Positions 42,948 through 50,975 of a stretch of DNA of 64,000 bases are shown here, piece after piece (the stretch's first letter is position 1; each line of letters begins with the position of its first letter). This stretch comes from Lacrimispora amygdalina (GTDB lineage Bacteria > Bacillota > Clostridia > Lachnospirales > Lachnospiraceae): NCBI RefSeq assembly GCF_003432035.1, contig NZ_QOHO01000003.1, positions 1 to 64,000 on the forward strand, read 5' to 3'. Position numbers and translations under genes: made by a program. The notes under the pieces were generated by a model. That model saw only the letters and a program-made list of their open reading frames with translations, searched no databases and was not told where the DNA came from.

Positions 42948-44051
42948 GTGAAAAGTATCATGCTTGTATTTGGGACAAGACCGGAGGCCATAAAAATGTG
43001 TCCTTTGGTACTGGAACTGAGAGGCAGGGAAGAAGCCAGGGTATGTGTCTGTGTAACAGGACAGCATAAATCCATGTTAAAGCAGGTTCTGGACGCGTTT
43101 TTAATTGAACCGGACTATGATCTTTCCATAATGAAGGAAAAACAGACACTTTTTGAAATTACCATCAGTATCTTAAATAAAATCAGCGGCGTTTTGGAAA
43201 AAGAAAAACCGGATGTGGTTCTGGTTCATGGGGATACGTCAACAGCATTTGCCTGTGCACTTGCCTGTTTTTATTTACAGATTCCCGTAGGGCATGTAGA
43301 AGCCGGGTTAAGGACTTATGATATTTATTCGCCTTATCCTGAGGAATTTAACAGACAGGCAATTGGTATCATAGCAAATTATCATTTTGCCCCGACAGAA
43401 AAGGCCAGGCAGAATCTGATTGGTGAGGGGAAGAATCCTTCCACCATATTTGTCACGGGTAATACAGGGATCGATGCGCTGAAAACTACGGTCAGAGCGG
43501 ATTACAGCCATGAACTTTTAGAATGGGCATCTGGAAGCAGACTGATTTTACTCACTGCTCACAGAAGGGAAAACTTAGGGGAGCCGATGAGGCAGATTTT
43601 TCGTGCCGTAAAACGGATAACAGAGAAGTATCCTGATGTTAAGGTCATTTATCCCATTCACTTAAATCCGCTTATCAGGGAAATTGCCGGCTCTGTATTC
43701 GCCGGAGAGGAACGGATCCGTCTGATTGAACCCTTAGATGTAATAGATTTTCATAACTTTCTTGCAAGAGCTGCGCTGATTCTGACAGACAGCGGAGGGA
43801 TACAGGAAGAAGCACCAGGCTTAGGAAAACCGGTGCTGGTTCTGCGCAAATCAACGGAGCGTCCGGAAGGCGTTGATTCAGGAGCATTGCTTTTGGCTGG
43901 GATTGAAGAAGAGAGGATATATAATTCGGTATCCGGTTTGCTGAATGATAACAATTTATATAACAGGATGAGCAACGCAGGCAATCCATATGGAGATGGG
44001 GAAGCCAGCAGAAGAATTGCGGATATTTTACTGGGGCAGAAAGATAAATAA
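42948..44051 (+). CDS. wecB: UDP-N-acetylglucosamine 2-epimerase (non-hydrolysing)
   Basis: Interconverts UDP-GlcNAc and UDP-ManNAc. 367 residues from a GTG at 42948 with AAAGGAG upstream. Family motifs: GTRPEAIKMCPLV, VHGDTSTAF, HVEAGLRTYDIYSPYPEEFNRQ, LTAHRRENLGEPM, LTDSGGIQEEAP and RKSTERPEGVDSG. Last gene of the exopolysaccharide run, so it probably supplies ManNAc to this polymer or to wall teichoic acid-like glycans. Confidence 0.94.
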   Translation: MKSIMLVFGTRPEAIKMCPLVLELRGREEARVCVCVTGQHKSMLKQVLDAFLIEPDYDLSIMKEKQTLFEITISILNKISGVLEKEKPDVVLVHGDTSTAFACALACFYLQIPVGHVEAGLRTYDIYSPYPEEFNRQAIGIIANYHFAPTEKARQNLIGEGKNPSTIFVTGNTGIDALKTTVRADYSHELLEWASGSRLILLTAHRRENLGEPMRQIFRAVKRITEKYPDVKVIYPIHLNPLIREIAGSVFAGEERIRLIEPLDVIDFHNFLARAALILTDSGGIQEEAPGLGKPVLVLRKSTERPEGVDSGALLLAGIEEERIYNSVSGLLNDNNLYNRMSNAGNPYGDGEASRRIADILLGQKDK

Positions 44052-44095
44052 ATAGTACAGACTCTACAAAGGAAACATGTATAGCCTGTACTATT
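44051..44095 (+). terminator. Hairpin after wecB, possible weak terminator
   Basis: AATAGTACAG and CTGTACTATT form a perfect 10-bp stem around a 25-base loop; only AT-rich sequence, not a T-run, follows. Confidence 0.45.
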
Positions 44096-44104
44096 AATAA
44101 AAAC

Positions 44105-44581
44105 TTATAACGTTTTTGCTCTGTCTGCTATATTCTTATTAAAATTAATTACCTGATGTTCATAAGTATTTTCCATGAGAGGAGAGGTAATGATGAAATC
44201 AGCGGTTGCTCTGGTATTGGCAATTGGAATATCATAAACCTGGGCAATTCGAAGCAGTGCCTTTACGTCCGGATCATGAGGCTGTGCAGTCAGAGGATCG
44301 GAGAAAAAGATAACCAGATCAATGCGGCCTTCCACAATCTTTGCACCAATCTGCTGGTCACCGCCTAAAGGACCGCTGTTGTAGCCTTTTACCGGAAGGC
44401 CTGTCTGATCTGTAATCATGCGGGCAGTCGTACCCGTACCGCAAAGCGCATGGTTCTTTAAGATCTCTTTATGCTCGGTGCACCATTCGATTAATGCATG
44501 TTTCTCGTTGTCATGGGCGATCAGCGCAATGTTTTTTTGCTTTTGAAGCGTCAGTGTAATAAAATCATCCTGTAACATCAT
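44105..44581 (-). CDS. mgsA: Methylglyoxal synthase
   Basis: Turns dihydroxyacetone phosphate into methylglyoxal and phosphate, a glycolytic bypass under phosphate limitation. 158 residues with IALIAHDNEKHALIEW, CGTGTTARMI, SGPLGGDQQIGA and FFSDPLTAQPHDPDVKALLR, which contain the phosphate-binding and catalytic residues. GGAGG precedes the start. Converges on wecB. Confidence 0.95.
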   Translation of the reverse strand: MMLQDDFITLTLQKQKNIALIAHDNEKHALIEWCTEHKEILKNHALCGTGTTARMITDQTGLPVKGYNSGPLGGDQQIGAKIVEGRIDLVIFFSDPLTAQPHDPDVKALLRIAQVYDIPIANTRATADFIITSPLMENTYEHQVINFNKNIADRAKTL

Positions 44582-44619
44582 ATTCCTCCTGTAGTAGGTA
44601 TTAATAGAGAGGTATCACC

Positions 44620-45822
44620 TCATTTAAAAGGCAGAACACTTTGAAGAGAATAGGTAATGGACAAATCTTTCCGGGAATATTCCTTTTTAAAATTCTGGAT
44701 AATCCGTTTTAAAACCATCTCTCCGTTTTCATAGGTTGCAGTAGGAAGAAGCATTAAATACTGGCTTACACTGTACCTGCTGTAAACATCTCCTCTGCGC
44801 AGGGAATTACGGATGGAACTGCCCAGTTCATCCATGGCACGGGTCTGAACCGCCGGCTTCAATAATTCTCCCTTTAAATTGCTGATGGTAAGCAGACATA
44901 AAAAGATGGAATCTCCCGTTCGTTCGATGGCTCTGGCCTCCAGCTGGTAGATATCCCTGAATACGGAAGGCTCACAGCAAAATGCTCCCTTATTGGTTCC
45001 TCCCTCTAAAAGGATCTCCCTGATGGTGCTTAAATCCATGGTTATTCCATGCTTTTTGTCGCTGATCATCTTATACAGCTCTTTAAAGCGAATGGAGGGA
45101 GTGATGGCAAACTCGTTGTAGAACATGTCGTTTACCCGTTTATAATGCTCCAGGGACATCATCTGGTTGCCGCTCTGATACAGGGCATAAATCAGATAAT
45201 AATGGGCATCTTCCCCATACGGATCGATGGAGATTGTCTGCTGGCAGACATCAATCATTGTTGGATAATCCTTCCGGTCATCTAACATCAAAAGGATTTT
45301 TTTCACTAATTTCTGATAAAGGGTATGATAATAGGTGTGAATCGGAATCACCCAGGATTCCCATTCAGATTTTGGAAGGAAGTTTCCCTTATAAAGATTA
45401 AATGCTTCCATTGACAGCTTCAGGCGTATCTCTTCCGGAAATTCCTTGCTTTCAGCCTGAAGACAAAGCTCTTCAAACTTGTCCGTGTCACACACGGTGG
45501 TAAGCTCCCTTGTCCAGCCGTAAGCTTTTCTGTTTTGAAATACCAGTTCCTGAGTTGGAAGTCCAAGAGGCTCAAGGAGCTTTCGGACGCGGAACATCAG
45601 AGTCTTTAAAGCGCCGGCAGGATTGTTGCTGGCTTCATCTTTCCAAAACAGGTCGATTAATTCCTCAACAGGAATATCCCTTCCCCGAAAAGTAATTAAA
45701 TACTCCAAAAGACTCCAAGGTTTTTTTGCCTGATTATTTTGATCAACTATTATTTTGTCTCCGATGGTAACGGAGAACCCGCCTAGCATGTTCACATAAA
45801 TGATCGTCTCTTGATTTTTCAT
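44620..45822 (-). CDS. SARP/BTAD-type transcriptional regulator with C-terminal GGDEF-like domain
   Basis: 400 residues from ATG 45822 (GGAG upstream; a TTG four codons earlier is also open). Residues about 5-100 resemble an OmpR-like winged helix (PWSLLEYLITFRGRDIPVEELIDLFW, LKTLMFRVRKLLEPLG) and about 105-250 the helical BTAD domain of SARP activators. The last 110 or so residues end RRGDVYSRYSVSQYLMLLPTA, which lines up with the RxGGDEFxxLLP strand-turn of diguanylate cyclases but lacks the active site. A sensor use for this remnant is inference. Target genes are unknown; it is divergent from sortase B. Confidence 0.75.
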   Translation of the reverse strand: MKNQETIIYVNMLGGFSVTIGDKIIVDQNNQAKKPWSLLEYLITFRGRDIPVEELIDLFWKDEASNNPAGALKTLMFRVRKLLEPLGLPTQELVFQNRKAYGWTRELTTVCDTDKFEELCLQAESKEFPEEIRLKLSMEAFNLYKGNFLPKSEWESWVIPIHTYYHTLYQKLVKKILLMLDDRKDYPTMIDVCQQTISIDPYGEDAHYYLIYALYQSGNQMMSLEHYKRVNDMFYNEFAITPSIRFKELYKMISDKKHGITMDLSTIREILLEGGTNKGAFCCEPSVFRDIYQLEARAIERTGDSIFLCLLTISNLKGELLKPAVQTRAMDELGSSIRNSLRRGDVYSRYSVSQYLMLLPTATYENGEMVLKRIIQNFKKEYSRKDLSITYSLQSVLPFK

Positions 45823-45853
45823 AATATTCTCCAAAGTAACATTTTCTTTCCTT

Positions 45854-45882
45854 AGTATATAGAAAAAAACGTTAAAAGTCTA
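45854..45882 (-). promoter_or_regulatory. Promoter of the SARP-type regulator
   Basis: Minus-strand TAGACT (45882-45877), 17 bp, TATACT (45859-45854), 31 bp before the start codon. Confidence 0.5.
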
Positions 45883-45899
45883 GCGCAGCTTATAAAAGA

Positions 45900-45928
45900 T
45901 TGAGATTTTTATTAAAATAAGCTATACT
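45900..45928 (+). promoter_or_regulatory. Promoter of the sortase gene
   Basis: TTGAGA (45900-45905), 17 bp, TATACT (45923-45928), divergent from the SARP promoter and 17 bp from it. Confidence 0.6.
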
Positions 45929-45966
45929 GAAGCAGAAGAATATAAAAAAGAAAGCAGGAGAGTGCC

Positions 45967-46722
45967 ATGAATAGAAAAAAAATGTCAACAGGAATTCTCA
46001 CATTTGCTTTCCTGCTTCTGGCAGCGGGGGCAGGAGTACTTTATTCTGATTACCGGGAAAAGCAGGATTCTAAACACCTTTACGAAAGTCTTGCTGAGCT
46101 GGCCGGGGGACAGGAAGAAAGCGTTACTGCTGAATCAGACACAGAGATAAAAAAAGAAGAACCTTATGTATCCCCCATTTCTTTTGATGAACTGCGAAAG
46201 ATCAACCCGGACATCGTTGGCTGGATCCGCATCGAAGATACCAGCATCGATTACCCCATAGTCCGTACTGACAATAACGATACTTACCTGGATACGGATT
46301 TTGAAGGGAAGAAGAATCCGTCAGGAGCCATATTTCTTGACTGTGACAGTGAACCTGATTTTTCCGGAAGGCATAACATAATTTACGGGCATCATATGAA
46401 AAATGGATCCATGTTTAAGGATATCATAAAATATAAGGATGAGTCTTTTTACCGTGCCCATCAGAACATTGTAATCTATACACCGCAGCGGGAATTTCAT
46501 CTGCGTCCGGTCACTGTGCTTTATACAGATGCGTCCGGAATCCGCAGAAAAACGAAATTTGAATCGGATGAGAGCTTTCAGTCATATGTTGACGAGATGA
46601 CAAAGAACGGTATGTTCTATCAGGCACCCCAGGAGCCGGTTGAGACTCTTTGGTCGTTTGTCACCTGCAGCTATGAATTTGATGATGCAAGAACCATTCT
46701 TTATGCAGCTTTAGTCCCTTAA
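45967..46722 (+). CDS. srtB: Class B sortase
   Basis: A membrane-anchored cysteine transpeptidase that fixes proteins to the cell wall. 251 residues with an N-terminal signal anchor (about 8-26) and the sortase triad His142 in IYGHHM, Cys234 in FVTCSYEF, and Arg242 in DDARTILYA. The SrtB-type insert and length fit. GGAG before the ATG. No candidate substrate with a C-terminal sorting signal was seen in the window. Confidence 0.92.
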   Translation: MNRKKMSTGILTFAFLLLAAGAGVLYSDYREKQDSKHLYESLAELAGGQEESVTAESDTEIKKEEPYVSPISFDELRKINPDIVGWIRIEDTSIDYPIVRTDNNDTYLDTDFEGKKNPSGAIFLDCDSEPDFSGRHNIIYGHHMKNGSMFKDIIKYKDESFYRAHQNIVIYTPQREFHLRPVTVLYTDASGIRRKTKFESDESFQSYVDEMTKNGMFYQAPQEPVETLWSFVTCSYEFDDARTILYAALVP

Positions 46723-46723
46723 T

Positions 46724-46752
46724 TTGAAAACAGGGCATTAATATGGTATAGT
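46724..46752 (+). promoter_or_regulatory. glmM promoter
   Basis: TTGAAA (46724-46729), 17 bp, TATAGT (46747-46752). Confidence 0.6.
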
Positions 46753-46798
46753 ACATATCACTTTGTATCACCGCAGATTTTTAAAGGAGAATAATAAA

Positions 46799-48154
46799 AT
46801 GGGAAAATATTTTGGAACCGACGGTTTTAGAGGAGAAGCAAATGTTACGCTGACTGTTGAGGATGCGTTTAAGGTAGGCCGCTTTTTAGGCTGGTACTAT
46901 GGACGGAAAAAGCCGGCTGAGGTATGCAGGATCGTAATCGGAAAAGATACAAGGCGCAGCAGCTATATGTTTGAATATTCCCTTGTGGCAGGTCTTACTG
47001 CGTCAGGAGCCGATGCGTATCTGCTTCATGTAACCACCACTCCCAGCGTTTCCTACGTTGTCCGTACAGAAGGCTTTTCCTGCGGCATCATGATCTCTGC
47101 CAGCCATAATCCATACTACGATAATGGAATTAAAGTGATCAATGAAAAGGGAGAGAAATTAGAAGAGTCAGTAATTACAGAGATAGAGAGATATTTAGAT
47201 GGAGAGATGGAAGAACTTCCATTTGCCACACAGGACAGGATCGGCAGAACCGTGGATTTTGCTGCAGGAAGAAACCGCTATATCGGATATCTGATTTCTA
47301 CGGCAACCAGATCCTTTAAAAATAAAAAGGTGGCGTTAGATTGTGCCAACGGAAGTGCCTCCGCTATTGCCAAGAACGTATTTGATGCTCTTGGTGCAGA
47401 AACCCATGTAATCAGCAATGAACCCAACGGATTGAATATCAATACCGGCTGCGGTTCCACTCATATGGATCAGCTTGTAAAGTTTGTTAAGGAAGTGGGA
47501 GCAGATGTGGGATTTGCCTATGATGGAGATGCGGACCGCTGTCTTGCAGTGGATGAGAACGGAAATGTGGTTGACGGAGACGGAATTTTATATATCTGCG
47601 GTAAATATATGAAAGAGCAGGGACTCCTTAAAAATAACAAAGTGGTAACGACCGTGATGTCTAATTTCGGATTATACAAAGCTTTGGACCGGGAAGGCAT
47701 TGAATATGAGAAAACCGCTGTTGGAGACAAATACGTCTATGAAAACATGGTTACCTATGGAAACTGTCTGGGTGGCGAACAGTCCGGTCATATTATATTC
47801 AGCAAACATGCCACTACCGGAGACGGAATCCTAACATCCTTAAAAGTGATGGAAGTGATCCTTGAAAAGAAAGAAAGCCTGGGAAAGCTGGTATCTGAGC
47901 TGGAAATTTATCCACAGGTATTAAAGAATGTCCGTGTACATGACAAGACAGCAGCCCAGGATGATGAAGCCGTGAAGGCAGAAGTGGAAAAAGCAGCACA
48001 AGGCCTTGGAGACAGCGGAAGGATTCTTCTGCGCCAGTCTGGTACGGAACCGGTTGTCCGTGTAATGGTAGAAGCTGCGGATCTGAAAACCTGCGAGAAG
48101 TACGTGGAACAGGTGATTGATGTGATGAAAGCAAGGGGACACGTCATTTCCTGA
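46799..48154 (+). CDS. glmM: Phosphoglucosamine mutase
   Basis: Converts glucosamine 6-phosphate to glucosamine 1-phosphate for UDP-GlcNAc and peptidoglycan. 451 residues from ATG 46799 (AAAGGAG upstream). GKYFGTDGFRGEANV at the start, phosphoserine loop ISASHNP with Ser102, metal loop YDGDADRC, GGEQSGH sugar loop and RQSGTEPVVRVMVE phosphate site. Could in principle be another hexose mutase of this superfamily, but length and start fit GlmM best. Confidence 0.9.
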   Translation: MGKYFGTDGFRGEANVTLTVEDAFKVGRFLGWYYGRKKPAEVCRIVIGKDTRRSSYMFEYSLVAGLTASGADAYLLHVTTTPSVSYVVRTEGFSCGIMISASHNPYYDNGIKVINEKGEKLEESVITEIERYLDGEMEELPFATQDRIGRTVDFAAGRNRYIGYLISTATRSFKNKKVALDCANGSASAIAKNVFDALGAETHVISNEPNGLNINTGCGSTHMDQLVKFVKEVGADVGFAYDGDADRCLAVDENGNVVDGDGILYICGKYMKEQGLLKNNKVVTTVMSNFGLYKALDREGIEYEKTAVGDKYVYENMVTYGNCLGGEQSGHIIFSKHATTGDGILTSLKVMEVILEKKESLGKLVSELEIYPQVLKNVRVHDKTAAQDDEAVKAEVEKAAQGLGDSGRILLRQSGTEPVVRVMVEAADLKTCEKYVEQVIDVMKARGHVIS

Positions 48155-48164
48155 TTGTAAATAT

Positions 48165-48211
48165 AAGTCATTGAAAACCGTGAGTAAAAGCCGGTTTTTC
48201 AATGACTTTTT
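48165..48211 (+). terminator. Intrinsic terminator after glmM
   Basis: AAGTCATTGAAAACCG pairs with CGGTTTTTCAATGACTT (one bulge), loop about 10 bases, then a T-run. Confidence 0.8.
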
Positions 48212-48233
48212 CAGTATTTATAAAGGTGTCTGA

Positions 48234-48262
48234 TTGTAAATGACAACAATTCATGGTATGAT
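48234..48262 (+). promoter_or_regulatory. Promoter of the XpaC/TelA operon
   Basis: TTGTAA (48234-48239), 17 bp, TATGAT (48257-48262). Confidence 0.6.
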
Positions 48263-48300
48263 TGTACGTATCTGCAAATTTATTTTGGGAGATCGGAAAT

Positions 48301-49566
48301 ATGGATAAAAAAGATAAATCAAACTTAGGAGAACAAATCCGCAGTACGGTGCAAAGTGCCATTGATTCCAGAGATTTTAACCAGCTGAACCGAATCATAT
48401 CCGATTCCGTAAATTTTGCGCTTGATGAAGCAAGAAGCCAGCTGGTAAAAGGTACGAAAGGCTTTACCCGGACGCAGGGGCGGGATAACAGGAGCGAAAG
48501 CGGTGAGTCGGGGGACGAGACAGATGACGGACCTGGATACAGGGCGTTTCAGACCAGCCGTTCCGTAAAGGAACGGACAGGCGGTTCTTCGGCCGGAACA
48601 GGCAGGCAGGAGATCAGGATCAACCAGCAGGGGCGTGTATCCGGAATACTTTTAACCATTTTCGGAAGTATCTTTCTGGGCTTGGATTTTATCGCCATAC
48701 TTGCTGCTCTTTTTGTTTCCCTGATGTTAAGGCCTGTTGCATGGGCGGCAGCCAGCGCTTTTACATTCCTTCTGGCGGCTTTCATTGCTTCCGGGTGTAT
48801 GCTTTTTGCCGGACTGTCTGTAAACGGAAGATTAAAAAGAGCCCGGATCTATGCCAAACAGTCAGAAAAACGGATGTATTCCAATCTGGAAGAACTGGCG
48901 GCAAGTGTTGGGAAATCCCGTGAATATGTACTAAAAGACGTGGAGAAAATGATGAAGCTTGGTATTTTCCCTCATGCGTATTTAGACGAGCAGAAAACCT
49001 GCCTGATCTTAAGCGAAGCCACTTATAACCAGTATCTGGAATGCCAGAAGGCATTAAAGGAGCGGGAAAAAGAAGAAGAACTGAGTCAGATTTCAGATAA
49101 TGCCTTTCAGGAAAACAAGGCTTTTCAGGAGATGATGACCCAGGGAAGAGATTATTTAAGAATATTAAGAGAAGCCAATGATGCGATTCCCGGAGAAGTC
49201 ATTTCCCGGAAGATATCCATGCTGGAAGATGTAATACAGAGAATTTTTGATACCGTTTTAAAGCATCCGGAGCAGATGGGTGAGATGGAGCAGTTTATGG
49301 ATTATTACCTTCCCACAACTGTAAAGCTGGTCAATGCATACAGGGATTTTGAAAGCACGGGGATAGAGGGGAATAATATTGTCAGTGCAAAAAGGGAGAT
49401 AGAGGGAACTCTTGACACCATCAATCAGGCATTTGAAAGGCTGCTTGACGATCTTTACCAGGACGCGGCCATGGACATTACCACTGATGCATCGGTGCTC
49501 CAGACCATGTTAAAGAAGGCTGGCTGGACCGGAAGCGATTTTACAGGAGGAACAAAGAATGAGTAA
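48301..49566 (+). CDS. XpaC-family membrane protein (5-bromo-4-chloroindolyl phosphate hydrolysis family)
   Basis: 421 residues from ATG 48301 (GGGAGA upstream). A polar N-terminal third, two adjacent transmembrane helices (about 115-175), then a helical cytoplasmic domain ending in FMDYYLPTTVKLVNAYRDFE and EIEGTLDTINQAFERLLDDLYQD, the signature of the XpaC family (PF10112). The activity behind the old name is not established. It overlaps the TelA gene by 8 bp, the same pair as xpaC-yaaN in Bacillus subtilis. Confidence 0.85.
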   Translation: MDKKDKSNLGEQIRSTVQSAIDSRDFNQLNRIISDSVNFALDEARSQLVKGTKGFTRTQGRDNRSESGESGDETDDGPGYRAFQTSRSVKERTGGSSAGTGRQEIRINQQGRVSGILLTIFGSIFLGLDFIAILAALFVSLMLRPVAWAAASAFTFLLAAFIASGCMLFAGLSVNGRLKRARIYAKQSEKRMYSNLEELAASVGKSREYVLKDVEKMMKLGIFPHAYLDEQKTCLILSEATYNQYLECQKALKEREKEEELSQISDNAFQENKAFQEMMTQGRDYLRILREANDAIPGEVISRKISMLEDVIQRIFDTVLKHPEQMGEMEQFMDYYLPTTVKLVNAYRDFESTGIEGNNIVSAKREIEGTLDTINQAFERLLDDLYQDAAMDITTDASVLQTMLKKAGWTGSDFTGGTKNE

Positions 49567-50719
49567 GGATATGGAAGAGATGATAAAAGAAGCGCCCCAG
49601 CTTACGCTGACACCATTTGAACAGACAGAAGGTGTGAAAGAAGGGAATGAGCTTTTAAAAAGCAATGAAACAATCACTGCTGAGGCTGATCCGGTTCCGG
49701 AGCTTACCCCGGAAGAAGAGCGTCTGGTTTCTGATTTTGCAGAAAAAATCAATTTAAAAGATTCCAATATGGTACTTCAGTATGGTGCCGGAGCTCAAAA
49801 AAAGATTGCTGACTTTTCCGAGTCTGCTCTTGACAATGTAAAGTCTAAGGATCTGGGTGAAGTTGGCCAGATGCTCACTAATGTGGTGACGGAATTAAAA
49901 AGCTTTGAAACGGAAGAAGAGGAAAAAGGCTTTTTCGGCTTCTTTAAAAAGAGCGCGAACCGGCTTGACAGTATGAAGGCCAAGTATGCCTCTGCAGAGA
50001 CCAATGTCAACCAGATCTGCAAGATTCTTAAGAATCACCAGATTCAGCTTTTAAAGGACATTGCCCTCTTAGATAAGATGTATGAGTTAAATGCTACTTA
50101 TTTTAAAGAACTGACCATGTATATTCTGGCAGGCAAGAGAAAGCTTTTAAAGGTCCAGCAGGAAGAACTCCCGCTTTTAATGGACCGGGCAGCAAAAAGC
50201 GGTCTTCCGGAAGATGCCCAGGCAGCCAATGATTTGTCTGCCATGTGCGGACGATTTGAAAAGAAAATCCATGACCTGGAACTGACCCGTATGATTTCCA
50301 TTCAGATGGCACCTCAGATCAGGCTGGTTCAAAATAATGATACCTTAATGACAGAAAAGATCCAGTCAACTCTTGTCAACACCATCCCTCTCTGGAAGAG
50401 TCAGATGGTTCTTGCCATCGGAATCAATCATTCCGAGCAGGCGGCAAAGGCACAAAGAGAAGTCACCGATATGACCAATGAACTGCTGCGCAAGAATGCA
50501 GAGGTGTTAAAGACTGCAACCATCGAGACGGCTAAAGAGTCAGAGCGTGGAATTGTGGACATGGAAACTCTTAAAAAGACTAATGAATCCCTGATTACAA
50601 CCCTTGATGAAGTGGTGCGTATTCAGGCAGAGGGAAGAGCGAAACGGAAAGAAGCAGAAGCAGAGCTTGCCCGTATGGAAGGGGAATTAAAGACCAAGCT
50701 TTTACAGATGAGCAGGTAA
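49559..50719 (+). CDS. TelA/YaaN-family toxic anion resistance protein
   Basis: 386 residues, predominantly helical and without membrane segments: LVSDFAEKINLKDSNMVLQYGAGAQKKIADFSE, then KGFFGFFKKSANRLDSMKAKY, and a long coiled coil to the end. This is the TelA family, linked to tellurite and cell-envelope antibiotic tolerance in several Firmicutes, mechanism unknown. Probably works with XpaC at the membrane. Confidence 0.88.
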   Translation: MSKDMEEMIKEAPQLTLTPFEQTEGVKEGNELLKSNETITAEADPVPELTPEEERLVSDFAEKINLKDSNMVLQYGAGAQKKIADFSESALDNVKSKDLGEVGQMLTNVVTELKSFETEEEEKGFFGFFKKSANRLDSMKAKYASAETNVNQICKILKNHQIQLLKDIALLDKMYELNATYFKELTMYILAGKRKLLKVQQEELPLLMDRAAKSGLPEDAQAANDLSAMCGRFEKKIHDLELTRMISIQMAPQIRLVQNNDTLMTEKIQSTLVNTIPLWKSQMVLAIGINHSEQAAKAQREVTDMTNELLRKNAEVLKTATIETAKESERGIVDMETLKKTNESLITTLDEVVRIQAEGRAKRKEAEAELARMEGELKTKLLQMSR

Positions 50720-50747
50720 AAGATTTTATTGGTTTGAAAAGTTTTTG

Positions 50748-50776
50748 TTGTAAGTCATTTTTACTCGTGCTATAAT
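50748..50776 (+). promoter_or_regulatory. leuA promoter
   Basis: TTGTAA (50748-50753), 17 bp, TATAAT (50771-50776), about 200 bp before leuA. Confidence 0.65.
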
Positions 50777-50782
50777 AGCATA

Positions 50783-50975
50783 ACACTTTACCGTGGTGGT
50801 TTGTCAGAGCACGGCATGTGATTATAATGCAAAGGAATGATGATAGATGGGGTTAGACCTTTAAAACCCACGTTGTTCATTGTCAAGAAATACAGCGTGA
50901 TTTATCGACTCCAAAGCCTGGACTGATTTTTTATGAAGGAAATACAGAGAAAAAGGAATATGGAGGAGATCAGAC
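50783..50975 (+). other. Long 5' leader of leuA
   Basis: About 190 nt lie between the predicted transcription start and leuA. It holds a CCGTG/CACGG hairpin near the start (50790-50813), a 29-codon ORF (50837-50926) preceded by AAAGGA that contains several Leu, Val and Ile codons but no run of them, and a T6 tract at 50927-50932 right after that ORF's stop. An attenuator is possible. The conserved T-box sequence is not seen. Confidence 0.4.

Noticed and set aside
47814-48202. Several minus-strand ORFs in the end of glmM
   Set aside because: Shadows of the phosphosugar mutase; none has a ribosome site.
50783-50975. T-box or leucine-run attenuator upstream of leuA
   Set aside because: No T-box core sequence and no run of leucine codons in the short ORF, so only a generic leader is reported.
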